Source: Lamellibrachia satsuma (lineage: Eukaryota; Annelida; Polychaeta; Sabellida; Siboglinidae). From it: DNA of 64,000 bases. This document shows positions 13,201-21,434 of this stretch, one piece after another. A program made the position numbers and the translations under genes. The notes under the pieces were generated by a model. It searched no databases. It worked only from the letters and a program-made list of their open reading frames with translations, and had not been told where the DNA came from. How positions within the stretch are numbered: position 1 is the stretch's first letter; each line of letters begins with the position of its first letter. The DNA lies in assembly GCA_033239005.1 (NCBI GenBank), contig BSQZ01000039.1, positions 1,921,816 to 1,985,815 on the forward strand, read 5' to 3'.

Positions 13201-16200
13201 TGAATTATAGGATTTAAAAGATGTTTGTCTGATGACTCAGATCTGAAATACAGTTTGTAGTTTTTATAATGTTGCAGTGTTGTTCCTTTCAACAACGTCA
13301 CATTGTCACACATTTTGATAAAGTCACACTGCAGTCCATGTTGACAACGTCACATTGTCATACATGTTGACAAAGTCACACTGCAGTCTGTATTGACGTT
13401 GACAAAATCACACTGCAATCTGTGTTGACAATGTCACATTGTCACACATGTTGACAAAGTCACACTGCTGTCCGTGTTGACAACCTCACATTGTCACACA
13501 TGTTGACAAAGTCACACTGCAGTCCGTGTTTACAACATTACATTGTCATTGTTACAGGTCATTATCAAAGTCTCCCCGAAGGCGGAGAAACTCCCGGAGT
13601 CATTCTCCCCACCAGACCAAGCGACCACGCCCCACCTCCCCAACCACGGACAAGGCACACCCCCGACAATCATCGCCCTCTGTGTCAAAGTTCAAGTCCA
13701 AGGGAAAGAAGAGGTCACGGTCACGGTCAAAATCAAAGAGGAGGTCTCGTTCAAATTCTAAATCGAGGCAAAGATCAACATCAAGAAGACGGTCAAGGTC
13801 AAAATCAAAGGGTCATTCAACATCAAAGGCTAAGGAGGTGTCACTCTCAAAGGTGTCTCCGCCAATGGGGAAATCTCAGAAACAACGCTCGAGGAGTAGG
13901 TCACATTCAAAGTCAAAGCGATCTAGGAAATCACAATCAAGATCAAAAAAGCACAAGAGGTCAGGCAGTAGTTCACCATCAAGACGTAAAAGGTCACATA
14001 GCAGGTCGACGTCGAGGCACAAAGTGAAAAAACATTCAAAATCAAAGAAAAAGGCTCATTCTCCATCTAAGCACAAATCAAAGTCAAAATCTAAAAAGTC
14101 TCTGTCAAAATCGAAGAGGTCAAGAAGCCGGTCTCGTTCACGATCAAAATCGAAGAAGAGATTAAGTCGGTCACGTTCACGATCAAAATCAAAGAGGTTA
14201 AGAAGTCGGACTCGTTCCCAATCAAAATCGAAGAGGTCAAGTCGGTCTCGTTCACGATCAGCATCGAAGAAGAGGTCACCTTCACAGTCTGCAGCGTTGT
14301 CACCATCAAGGTGCCTATCGAAACAGCCATTACGGTCCAGGTTGGATGATGTCATTGATTCAAACTCAGAATCAAAGAGATCACCATCGGTGTCAAAGAC
14401 TCAGCCATTAGATGCTGTGTGGCACTCGGACGACGAGGGACAAGATTTGAAGAAGTATGTACACTGTTTATACTTGCTGTGATGTGATACATTATGACGT
14501 GTAGCCATTGCCTTGGTTAGGATGTTGGCGTCTCCTTGCAATCTCTCTAGCCACTTCGAGTCCACCATCTGTCCAATACTTGATGTTGTCCATCCAGTCC
14601 CGGTTTTCTTCTACATCTTTGGTTTTTTCCTGGTTGTTCTCCTGTGTTTTTAAGAACCAGGCTCTTTGGTGTTCTTCTCCATTGGCCGCACTTATCCAGC
14701 TGTCTTCTCATAAAAACATGGCAGACCTTCTTCCTTTACCGCACTTTATCTCTCACCCAGGTGTTGTCTCTCTCTTCTTCCCCTTGCGGGGTGGGGTTCA
14801 AGTCACTTGGTAGCTTCCTCCCCTTGCGGGGTGGGGTTCAAGTCACTTGGTAGCTTCCTCCCCTTGCTCCCTTGCGGGGTGGGGTTCAAGTCACTTGGTA
14901 GCTTCCTCCCCTTGCCCCCTTGCGGGGTGGGGTTCAAGTCACTTGGTAGCTTCCTCCCCTTGCTCCCTTGCGGGGTGGGGTTCAAGTCACTTGGTAGCTT
15001 CCTCCCCTTGCTCCCTTGCGGGGTGGGGTTCAAGTCACTTGGTAGCTTCCTCCCTTGCTCCCTTGCGGGGTGGGGTTCAAGTCTTGGTAGCTTCCTCCTT
15101 GCCCTTATCACTTGTAGCTTCCTTGCCCCTTGCGGGGTGGGGTTCAAGTCACTTGGTAGCTTCCTCCCCTTGCTCCCTTGCGGGGTGGGGTTCAAGTCAC
15201 TTGGTAGCTTCCTCCCCTTGCCCCCTTGCGGGGTGGGGTTCAAGTCACTTGGTAGCTTCCTCCCCTTGCTCCCTTGCGGGGTGGGGTTCAAGTCACTTGG
15301 TAGCTTCCTTCCCTTGCGGGGTGGGGTTCAAGTCACTTGGTAGCTTCCTCCCCTTGCCCCCTTGCGGGGTGGGGTTCAAGTCACTTGGTAGCTTCCTCCC
15401 CTTGCTCCCTTGTGGGGTGGGGTTCAAGTCACTTGGTAGCTTCCTTCCCTTGGGTGGGGTTCAAGTCATCTCCCTGCCTTGGGGTGGGGTCCTTGGTAGC
15501 TTCCCTCCCTGCGGGGTGGGTTCAATCATTGGTACTTCCTCCTTGCGGGGTGGGGTTCAAGTCACTTGGTAGCTTCCTCCCCTTGCTCCCTTGCGGGGTG
15601 GGGTTCAAGTCACTTGGTAGCTTCCTCCTTGCTCCCTTGCGGGTGGGGTTCAAGTCACTTGGTAGCTTCCTCCCTTGCTCCTTGCGGGGTGGGGTTCAAG
15701 TCACTTGGTAGCTTCCTCCCCTTGCTCCCTTGCGGGGTGGGGTTCAAGTCACTTGGTAGCTTCCTCCCCTTGCTCCCTTGCGGGGGTGGGGTTCAAGTCA
15801 CTTGGTAGCTTCCTCCTTGCTCCCTTGCGGGTGGGGTTCCAAGTCACTTGGTAGCTTCCTCCCTTGCTCCCTTGCGGGGTGGGGTTCAAGTCACTTGGTA
15901 GCTTCCCTTGCTCCCCTTGCTCCCTTGCGGGGTGGGGTTCAAGTCACTTGGTAGCTTCTTCCCCTTGCCCCTTGCGGGTGGGGTTCAATCACTTGTAGCT
16001 TCCTCCCTTGGGGTGGGGTTCAAGTCACTTGGTAGCTTCCTCCCTTGCCTCCCTTCGGGGTGGGGTTCAAGTCACTTGGTAGCTTCCTCCTTGCTCCCTT
16101 GTGGGGTGGGGTTCAAGTCCTTGTAGCTTCCTCCTTGCCCCTTGTGGGGGTGGGGTTCAAGTCACTTGGTAGCTTCCTCCCCTTGCTCCCTTGCGGGGTG

Positions 16201-19200
16201 GGGTTCAAGTCACTTGGTAGCTTCCTCCCCTTGCTCCCTTGCGGGGTGGGGTTCAAGTCACTTGGTAGCTTCTTCCCCTTGCTCCCTTGCGGGGTGGGGT
16301 TCAAGTCACTTGGTAGCTTCCTCCCCTTGCTCCCTTGCGGGGTGGGGTTCAAGTCACTTGGTAGCTTCCTCCCCTTGCTCCCTTGCGGGGTGGGGTTCAA
16401 GTCACTTGGTAGCTTCCTCCCCTTGCTCCCTTGCGGGGTGGGGTTCAAGTCACTTGGTAGCTTCCTCCCCTTGCTCCCTTGCGGGGTGGGGTTCAAGTCA
16501 CTTGGTAGTTTCCTCCCCTTGCTCCCTTGCGGGGTGGGGTTCAAGTCACTTGGTAGCTTCCTCCCCTTGCTCCCTTGTGGGGTGGGGTCCAAGTCACTTG
16601 GTAGCTTCTTCCACTTTCGTTGTTAACTCTGTCCAACTCCCTCTGTCTTCTGCGATGGTCTTCCACACTTGGCCGTTCGTACCTGCCCCTTCAACCTTCA
16701 AGATCTCGTTTGACACAGTCTTTCCATCACAGCTTTGGTCTTCCTCTCCTTCTTCCACCCTTCTTTTTGACAGTCTGTCTTCACCCATTCTTTGCACATG
16801 TCCTGCGTGTGTCTCTGCATCCAGCTTATCCTGAGCATTCTGTGTCACACAGTTCTTTTTCTCATCCTTCTCCTTCTGTATATTAGAAGACACGTAGATG
16901 GCTGCCGCTGGTTCCCGGTACACGTGCTGTCCATCTCAACCTCTGCTGACCTTTATAAATGAAAGGAAAGTGCCTATGTTCGACTGTGATTGGTTGTGTG
17001 TCAGTGTACCAGCCAGGTGATTAGAGAGAAAATACAGGTGATAAAACTGTTGTCATGTCAACCCCATCTGTCATTTTGTACCAACTATGACACCTAAGAA
17101 GATCTTAGTTGATGTATTTCTCAAAATGTGCTCAAAACAACTTTGTAGTGCACAAAAGAAACAAAGTTGTTTTGCTCTGGCCAACTTGTAGCAAGCAGTA
17201 ATATATTTGATTCCACGTACCGTAATTCTCTGCGTGCAGTGCACTCCACAATTGCCTCACTTCCAGTAGTTTGGTTGACGTGCACTGTCGTGCACTGAAC
17301 TGCCCACAAGCATTTTGTCTCGGAATTCTTATTGCAATAAACAAGTTGCAAATTATTGTGATCAATTATTGCATCATGGTGTATTGTGGGATTCCAATTT
17401 CGTATGCTATCTGAGAAGTTTTGTTTAGCCTTGTCGCCATGTATAATATGCACCTGGGCTTTTAAATGAAAAATGAAGGGAGAAATGTATATTCTACACG
17501 GAAAATTATGATGTGACAAAACATTTGTGTCGGTTTACTTGCTGATGCTAGTAAATGTTGATGTTTGTTGGCAGAGCTATATTTGAAAATGATCCAGTCA
17601 AGTCCCCGGCAGATTCGCCTTCTACAGATGACAACTCACTGACTGAGAAACACAAAGAAGCATTACCCCAGGAGGCGACGGACGGTGACGCGTCCAATGA
17701 CTCCGATGTTATCATCATCGGGGAGGAAACTGCCCCACTGTGAGTGGTTGAGTTGTGTGTGTGGATATCAACAATTGTTAACCATTGCAGTACTGCATCC
17801 TTCATGTTGTGAACACTGAATGCTGCATTCCCAGTGACTTTATCAGAAAATCGACAACAATATATTTTACGAACACAAGATGTATTCTGAAAATAGAATA
17901 ATCAACAAGTAAAACAAGCCAGCCAATTTTAATTACCGTTGTCATGGTAACCAACAATCTAATAATTACGTCACTTCATCAAAAAGCGATGGAATATACT
18001 CGCACTTTTATTATCCAGTTCGCCACTATCATTAACTACATCATTATTCCAGTCGTCACAAACATCCGAAAAAAATCCATCACTAAAGCTAGCTATAAAA
18101 CAGTATGTCTATATAAGATATAACATGGTAAATCGCCATCGCCATCAGAAGTAATATTGTCTTCCATTGCTGCCGTCTTACATTTTGGCAATCAGTTACA
18201 GAAAACCGCGAATACCTCAAAAGAAAATTATTGAGCAATAATCCGTTACTGCTATTAAAAAATGCTATGGCGTTTGCCTTAACGATAATATAGAAAACGT
18301 GGCGCCACAGTGGATTAAAAATATTTAAATAGCATTGTCAAAGCTGCCAGACTGGCCTGTCATACCGTAGTGTCGCAGACCATTCTGAAATGGTTAAACA
18401 AGACTAGTGTGATTTAACTTCAGATACAACCTCCCTCTACATGACATTTTTTATTTTATTGATCTGTGGATATCCATTAAGATATCACCATCCTTCGTGC
18501 TGTTACCTTCACATACTGTTCCTGTTCATCCGTCTTAATGCAAAAGTTGTGTTATGTGTAAATTACTGTTTTATTGCTTTAAATGTGTTGAAGTATTAGT
18601 TATGAAAAAAACATGTAATAAATACTTGTTGCTTTAGAATGTTGTATTGGGTTTGCAATCTCACAAAATACAACATTTTGAAGCAACTTGTGCATAACAC
18701 CCAGTATCGTCCAGTAAGTGTCAGCTTGTCATGCTAAACGAAATGTGCCAAAATTACAGTCGTCATTTAGCCGTTTCATCAAATAATTAATATATTAATT
18801 TTTTTCCACAGGAGGGAGTCTGGAGCAACCCCCAGAGGGGTCGATTCACCATCAGGTGCTGGGAAGCCGGTGTCAGAGGTAAGGGCTAAAAGTTTGATAA
18901 TACCTGGTACAGTCGCGTCTCGTTATAACGGTGGTCAGGGTCCACGATTTCGAACCGCGCTGTACGCGAGGCCGATAGGTGTTTTCATATTTGCCACCAG
19001 GGAGCTATTAAACAACAGCGATCACCTCCCGCTGCACCAAACCCAAGAATGCTGTTGAAGCCCTGTGCCTTATACACCAATATGCAGTTTATAGAACTTA
19101 TTAAACTAGTATATTAGCATCAACGTGTATTATTTTTAAATGTCACACCCTCTTGACTCTTGAACTGAATAAAACACATGTACATATACCATTATGGAAT

Positions 19201-21434
19201 AGATCTACTACGATGATGATGTACTGGACCACTAGGCCTACAAATCGAAAATAATAACCTGGATCTGAGAAGCCGAAAACATATATAATTTGACAAACGT
19301 AGTATGTAAGCTGATAAAACACAGAAAATGATAATAGGTAGAATTAATAATTGTTTCACTTCGTCTTTCAACCAATCTCGACCAAACCATAAATTTATTA
19401 CGCACCACTTAACATCGTTTCATATGTAGATGACGAATTTGTATTTTCGCGCACCGGTAGAGCCTTGAGTTAGGAATTTGGCATGTTGGTTTCGCATTGC
19501 GAAAACGATTAAATTTACGATGTAATGGAAGCATGTAATTTCACCTAAGTGTTATGTTGGTGTTGCATACTAAATGCATTTAAAACTTATCTGATTCTTA
19601 TGCGAGACATATTTTTGAATCTCGATTGCAATTTATAAACCGTCAAAGTGAAGCCAGCGACAAAAAAAACAAATAATACGTTGATACTCGTTCATTGACA
19701 TTGTTCGCCTAATGTTTCTTGAGAATTGTCAAAGCAATTCTAAGTAGGTTTAAGCAGGCACATTTGGCATTTTCCCCTGGTGGCAGAAAATCGGGGTCCA
19801 CGACCGACCGCGTTATATCTGAATCCGCGTAATAACGGGGCGCGACTGTAGTAGGAACTGAAACGCATCTTTATTTAATATAGGGGCAGTGATTGAACAA
19901 ACAAGATTTGACAGGATTGGCTTCCAAGGGAAATTTAACAAACTGCACATGACAGGTTGACAAGGAAACTGATCACTCAAGTAAAATCAGTAAAGGCAGA
20001 GAAGTTTTTTCAGTGATGTCTAAAATTGCCTTAACATAGGGCCTTATTCGCCATTATGTCTCATTCTGTCGCTAAAACTATTGCAACTGCTCTTGTTAGC
20101 AGTAGATCCGACTATTGCAATTCCCTTTATCACAATATTGATTTCAAGGACATCATCTGTATCAATGTTTTTTATTTCCATAATACAATGGCAGTTTCCA
20201 TAATGGAACACCAGTTTTTTTTACGGATTACCGAATTTAATATCCTGGTAATCCGTCTGGATTACCAGATTTTTCTCCTTAAAATCTAGCTATTTAACCA
20301 TAAAAACTGCATTAAATCAATTCCGAAACAAAGCATGATTACAGATTGATTCTCTACGGTTTTGTCTTTGAATAGGTAGTGCCATTACTTTTCTGTTGCG
20401 ATTCTATATATATGTACACATTAGGGAGACTAGTTATCTTAAGTTACAGTAAAACAATCATCTCAGTTCCATCTATGAAGAAGTTTAGAATTCAATAGCA
20501 ATTAATTAGTTTGTTTAACATTCCTTTGTCAGCTGGTTTAGTCTTTCCATAAATCAGGTTAATTGATGTTGACACCTGTAGTGTGTGAATAGTTTAAGTA
20601 ATATTGTAATGGATATACTTTTGTTAAAATCACTGAAATAATTCACTCTGTTGTTTAGATTGGATAATATGTGAAAGTGAATAGCCTCGATGAAATCACA
20701 ACTGTGCCGTTGCCTTTTTCCACAGAGTTTCGCTTCAACGAAACTAATTTGATACTTTGTTTTTCATCACAACTAAATAACACATAATAACACATTTGCA
20801 CAAACAAGCTGGTGTGTCGTTGTGGATACTAGATAGTAGTTTAATAAATTTCGTCGATGTTTCCAATCAAGGAATTGATCACAATCTTGTGTGATCGATC
20901 ATTCTCAGTTATTGATTTTGAATTTCACTCCTTGTCATTCAATGACTTATCTGTCCGAGATCGTGATAAAACAGACTCATTGATATATATTATTATAGAA
21001 ATACAAATAGAAAGAGTGATATTTATCAAATATATTGGTTAACTTCTTTGATGGGTCGATCATTGATCGGTTAAACCAGTGATCGATCATGAACATTTTA
21101 CCAATTCTCAACAGTACTAGATAGGTTTCATTTTTGACTAAATTATTCTGAAACAAGATAAGCGAACAACTAGAATCGAGGAGGGACCTTTAAATGAGAG
21201 TTGTAGCGAGAGAGAATGTAGCCTGGATGTCGTTGATTGTTGTAGGACCTCCTCATGAAAGTGCGTGCCATGTTGAAAGCAAGTCGTCAGGAGATTGACA
21301 TGACCTGATACACCTTTAAATGAGAGTTGTAGCGAGAGAGAATGTAGCCTGGATGTCGTTGATTGTTGTAGGACCTCCTCATGAAAGTGCGTGCCATGTT
21401 GAAAGCAAGTCGTCAGGAGATTGACATGACCTGA
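978..21434 (+). CDS. SFSWAP: SFSWAP (suppressor-of-white-apricot splicing regulator), 5'-partial gene
   Basis: SFSWAP is a nuclear SR-like protein that regulates alternative splicing; the fly orthologue Su(w-a) represses splicing of its own introns. Exons seen: 978-1209, 2277-2344, 4466-4590, 5492-5596, 7013-7117, 7857-8067, 9064-9136, 9444-9539, 10007-10135, 10985-11155, 11902-12175, 13558-14454, 17575-17739, 18812-18878, then a terminal exon at 21246-21308 with a tandem copy at 21372-21434. Every junction keeps phase; the first 14 exons total 2718 nt (906 codons) without a stop. Domain order is SURP1, YLHPSL block, proline-rich linker, SURP2, acidic block, PISF-like block, basic helix with [16 protein letters not shown] domain and MKVRAML tail, as in human SFSWAP. 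The N-terminal DRY_EERY region must lie left of the window. A segment matching the human ISSAIVSSVQSKITQ stretch was not found before the last exon, so one small exon may be missing. Identification is firm; the 3' end is less so. Confidence 0.93.
1308..1434 (+). repeat. 28 bp tandem repeat, about 4.5 copies
   Basis: Unit taccttggagtataataggg plus ttatgaca, nearly perfect, in the SFSWAP intron after SURP1. A degenerate gggttatga echo continues to about 1530. Confidence 0.95.
1770..2180 (+). repeat. Dispersed repeat, about 400 bp, copy 1
   Basis: Similar over its length to 46610-47035: both start with ATTACATT/CCAATTAC motifs, share agtttctgcat / attttctgcat and tacttttaaaaacaaaacacc, and end in CAATT-rich sequence. 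Class unknown; no coding potential. Confidence 0.7.
2277..2344 (+). CDS. SFSWAP: SFSWAP exon: YLHPSL block
   Basis: A 68 nt exon bounded by atcacag and GTGGGA. Joined to the phase-1 end of the previous exon it reads [19 protein letters not shown] and ends in phase 0. The acidic lead-in plus YLHPSL matches the human stretch EEDGNYLHPSLF directly after SURP1, which fixes frame and identity. Confidence 0.9.
3116..3926. mobile_element. hAT-like non-autonomous element
   Basis: Starts CAGGGTTCGCATAGA and ends TCTGTACGAACCCTG, an imperfect terminal inverted repeat of about 15 bp typical of hAT elements. Flanking 8-mers cttagaaa and gttaaaag agree at 5 of 8 positions, consistent with a decayed 8 bp target duplication. 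It contains internal ttcttgaat repeats and no transposase frame. Lies in an SFSWAP intron. Confidence 0.65.
4466..4590 (+). CDS. SFSWAP: SFSWAP exon after the YLHPSL block
   Basis: The acceptor at ttgattgtag gives phase 0; the donor is GTAAGT at 4591. It encodes [20 protein letters not shown] followed by [11 protein letters not shown], corresponding to the human segment around DPDHPLAALVRKAQ. An alternative acceptor 25 bp downstream (cgtccag) would put a stop in frame, so the upstream one is chosen. Ends in phase 2. Confidence 0.8.
4638..4808. mobile_element. Short Tigger/pogo-like MITE
   Basis: 171 bp between TA dinucleotides. Left end CAATGGAACCTCATTAACCC, right end (reverse complement) CAGTAGAAACTTGTTAATCC. 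This form of TIR with TA duplication is characteristic of Tigger/pogo elements. Begins about 50 bp after an SFSWAP exon donor. Confidence 0.6.
5492..5596 (+). CDS. SFSWAP: SFSWAP exon: proline-rich linker
   Basis: Acceptor gtttatag, donor GTAAGT. Encodes [20 protein letters not shown] then [15 protein letters not shown] short internal duplication gives EDGTP twice. It occupies the low-complexity linker between the two SURP domains; the human sequence here is also proline-rich but not alignable. Phase 2 at both ends, length 105 nt, so it could be skipped without a frameshift. Confidence 0.8.
   Translation, partial: VRHCPSGRRDTPRGRRDTPTDTPTHATICSNCRL
7013..7117 (+). CDS. SFSWAP: SFSWAP exon: second proline-rich linker exon
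   Basis: Acceptor tcgcccag, donor GTAACT. Encodes [20 protein letters not shown] then [14 protein letters not shown]. Like its predecessor it is exactly 105 nt with phase-2 boundaries, so inclusion of either, both or neither keeps the SURP2 frame. No known domain is seen. Confidence 0.78.
7307..7342 (+). repeat. 12 bp tandem triplication
   Basis: gctatgttaagt three times in an SFSWAP intron. Confidence 0.9.
7422..7561. repeat. Imperfect inverted repeat with 50-60 bp arms
   Basis: Left arm from gccttcatcaggaattc through agttcttcctctgcttgcc; right arm is its reverse complement, from ggcaagcaaaggaagaact to gaattcctgatgaaggc. The central loop is about 25 bp. In the intron before the SURP2 exon; transcribed RNA could fold into a long hairpin. 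May be a small palindromic MITE. Confidence 0.85.
7857..8067 (+). CDS. SFSWAP: SFSWAP exon: SURP2 domain
   Basis: Acceptor cccaagcag, donor GTTTGA. After an acidic DIDEDDD lead it encodes [33 protein letters not shown] and FPYYHHKK. This matches human SURP2 ([21 protein letters not shown]), including the G-x-x-(F/Y)-E and F-x-F-L positions. Ends in phase 0. The strongest single identification for this gene. Confidence 0.96.
8451..8600 (+). repeat. Dispersed repeat B, copy 1
   Basis: Matches the reverse complement of about 22025-22170, sharing aacgtggatttgtcagttta, aatcatttgtactt and gtcgacgtgtttctgg / gttgacgtgtttctgg. Class unknown. Confidence 0.65.
8795..8940 (+). repeat. Partial SINE-like body
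   Basis: Shares with 11625-11790 the order gaacgaataatc, attggaatgaacag, gtgaagt and a gagcagtcc / gagtggtcc end. No tRNA-like head is visible here, so it is a 5'-truncated or diverged copy. Confidence 0.45.
9064..9136 (+). CDS. SFSWAP: SFSWAP exon: acidic block
   Basis: Acceptor gtgttgtag, donor GTATGT. Encodes [20 protein letters not shown] and GQLK, an acidic serine-rich stretch following SURP2, ending in phase 1. Its phase fits both neighbours. The donor could shift by 4 nt because GTAT is repeated; only the first choice keeps frame with the next exon. Confidence 0.75.
9444..9539 (+). CDS. SFSWAP: SFSWAP exon: PISF-like conserved block
   Basis: Acceptor tctgttgtag, donor GTGAGT. Encodes [17 protein letters not shown] and a GYDSSEEDS tail. 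This corresponds to human APISFAIKAKEND followed by DDSEEDEES, a conserved short motif between SURP2 and the basic helix. Phase 1 on both sides. A GT/GC-rich microsatellite (9575-9616) starts about 35 bp past the donor. Confidence 0.88.
9575..9616 (+). repeat. GT/GC-rich microsatellite
   Basis: Alternating tgtg and tgcg units (gtgtgcgtgcgtgcgtgcgt) shortly after an SFSWAP exon donor. Confidence 0.9.
10007..10135 (+). CDS. SFSWAP: SFSWAP exon: linker ending in ELEKKL
   Basis: Acceptor ttgccatag, donor GTAAAG. Encodes a hydrophilic linker ([13 protein letters not shown]) and ends [12 protein letters not shown], matching the human start of the basic helix LTQEELEAKQAKQKLEDRL. Phase 1 at both ends. 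Confidence 0.88.
   Translation: MVRKTRTGTVDMVGRKGQLLYLRTSSPQRTGHHNQLKSWRRN
10985..11155 (+). CDS. SFSWAP: SFSWAP exon: basic helical segment
   Basis: Acceptor atatcgcag, donor GTGGGT. Encodes [20 protein letters not shown] then [20 protein letters not shown]. This is nearly residue-for-residue the human segment KLEDRLAAAAREKLAQA and [21 protein letters not shown] long charged helix is expected. Ends in phase 1 after a glutamine/serine tail. Confidence 0.96.
11470..11790 (+). mobile_element. tRNA-derived SINE
   Basis: The head has an A-box-like tggtcagaacgttggatac, then gtcaagaggacc and a B-box-like GGGTTCAAATCC, as in tRNA-derived SINE promoters. The body includes attggaatgaacag, shared with 8795-8940. 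Not a functional tRNA, as no acceptor stem closes. A degenerate 20-25 bp repeat (gtgggcatagtggtca) precedes it at 11395-11475. Confidence 0.6.
11902..12175 (+). CDS. SFSWAP: SFSWAP exon: start of RS domain, [10 protein letters not shown] motif
   Basis: Acceptor ggttgcaag, donor GTCAGT. Encodes a serine-rich lead, then [20 protein letters not shown] and [35 protein letters not shown] matches human LPSAYRTVRRS inside its RS region. Ends in phase 2. Confidence 0.92.
12339..13023. mobile_element. Possible TIR element
   Basis: Bounded by GTGACCCCCA and its exact reverse complement TGGGGGTCAC, each next to A-rich or T-rich inner sequence. Two internal blocks (ttgctaattatttattg) repeat. No transposase frame and no clear target duplication, so this is tentative. 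Lies in the intron before the long RS exon. Confidence 0.35.
13265..13557 (+). repeat. ~52 bp tandem repeat abutting the RS-exon acceptor
   Basis: Degenerate units of the form ttgacaacgtcacattgtca, cacatgttgacaaagtcaca and ctgcagtc, at least five copies. The last unit runs into the acceptor cattgttacag of the exon at 13558. Confidence 0.85.
13558..14454 (+). CDS. SFSWAP: SFSWAP exon: long arginine/serine (RS) domain
   Basis: An 897 nt exon, the longest in the gene. It encodes about 299 residues dominated by SR, SK, RS and KS dipeptides, for example [20 protein letters not shown], then a less basic end with [20 protein letters not shown] and DDEGQDLKK. The RS domain mediates SR-protein interactions and nuclear-speckle targeting, and is normally phosphorylated. 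At DNA level it is a degenerate array of TCAAAATCNAAGAGGTCA-type units, so length variation between individuals is likely. Acceptor tgttacag lies in the last degenerate unit of an upstream tandem repeat; donor is GTATGT. Antisense open frames here are shadows. Confidence 0.93.
14508..14640 (-). mobile_element. Possible LINE C-terminal remnant
   Basis: On the - strand a short frame reads [17 protein letters not shown], resembling the W(M/L)DNIK-W end of some LINE ORF2 proteins. Short and degraded; the intron otherwise shows no exon here. Confidence 0.3.
14780..16612 (+). repeat. 48 bp minisatellite, about 38 copies
   Basis: Unit cccttgcggggtggggttca agtcacttggtagcttcctc cccttgct. Copies in 16150-16600 are nearly identical; those in 15030-16150 carry small deletions. 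Because 48 is a multiple of three, open frames run through it in several + frames and one - frame, with 16-residue peptide periods; these are not genes. Each unit carries GGGGTGGGG, so the SFSWAP intron transcript has paired G-runs every 48 nt. Confidence 0.97.
16615..16920 (-). mobile_element. LINE C-terminal fragment, second family
   Basis: The - strand frame includes [14 protein letters not shown] and later [10 protein letters not shown], resembling the GHV-R-(D/E)E-RL-KR and DR--W motifs near the end of LINE ORF2 proteins. It directly borders the 48 bp minisatellite, which may have grown from its 3' region. Confidence 0.5.
17575..17739 (+). CDS. SFSWAP: SFSWAP exon: acidic C-terminal segment
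   Basis: Acceptor tgttggcag, donor GTGAGT. Encodes [20 protein letters not shown] and later [18 protein letters not shown]. Phase 2 at both ends. Assigned by phase, splice sites and composition rather than by close similarity to human. [10 protein letters not shown] resembles a SUMO-interacting motif (acidic residues flanking VIII-type hydrophobics), which is my inference. Confidence 0.78.
17740..18811. other. SFSWAP intron, nothing recognised
   Basis: AT-rich sequence with no repeat family or exon identified. Confidence 0.5.
18812..18878 (+). CDS. SFSWAP: SFSWAP penultimate visible exon
   Basis: Acceptor ttttccacag with a strong pyrimidine tract; donor GTAAGG. Encodes [22 protein letters not shown], ending in phase 0. 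No domain. The pogo-like element at 18910 starts only about 30 bp after the donor. Confidence 0.7.
18910..19848 (-). mobile_element. pogo/Tigger-like TIR element, copy 1
   Basis: CAGTCGCGTCTCGTTATAACG at the left and its near reverse complement (CGGGGCGCGACTG) at the right, flanked by TA on both sides. About 939 bp, opposite in orientation to copies 2 and 3, sharing ggtccacgat and taataaattt-type internal blocks. No transposase frame. Starts 31 bp after an SFSWAP exon donor. Confidence 0.85.
20056..20150 (+). mobile_element. LINE reverse-transcriptase fragment, third family
   Basis: Reads [25 protein letters not shown], resembling the (I)A-ALV-SRLDYCNSLLYN stretch after the RT domain of CR1/L2-type LINEs. 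Only about 30 codons remain. Confidence 0.6.
21246..21308 (+). CDS. SFSWAP: SFSWAP terminal coding exon, copy 1
   Basis: After acceptor gattgttgtag the exon reads [20 protein letters not shown] and stops with TGA. This matches the human C-terminus ITQDLMAKVRAMLAASKN. Phase 0 agrees with the exon ending at 18878. The human residues just before DLM are not encoded here, so either a small upstream exon was missed or the protein is shorter. The whole exon with its acceptor lies in a 126 bp tandem duplication. Confidence 0.72.
   Translation, partial: DLLMKVRAMLKASRQEIDMT
21372..21434 (+). CDS. SFSWAP: SFSWAP terminal coding exon, copy 2 (tandem duplicate)
   Basis: An exact repeat of the coding part of copy 1, 126 bp downstream, with the same acceptor and TGA stop. 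Either copy can serve as last exon with an identical protein end. Splicing copy 1 to copy 2 is unlikely because copy 1 has no donor before its stop. It may be a recent duplication or an assembly artefact. Confidence 0.6.
   Translation, partial: DLLMKVRAMLKASRQEIDMT

Noticed and set aside
14056..14355. Antisense frame rich in [13 protein letters not shown]
   Set aside because: Shadow of the SFSWAP RS domain; arginine/serine codons read in reverse give Asp/Leu/Phe repeats.
14803..16834. Several 100-240 codon frames of 16-residue repeats on both strands
   Set aside because: The 48 bp minisatellite is a multiple of three and lacks stops, so frames open by construction. It lies in an SFSWAP intron.
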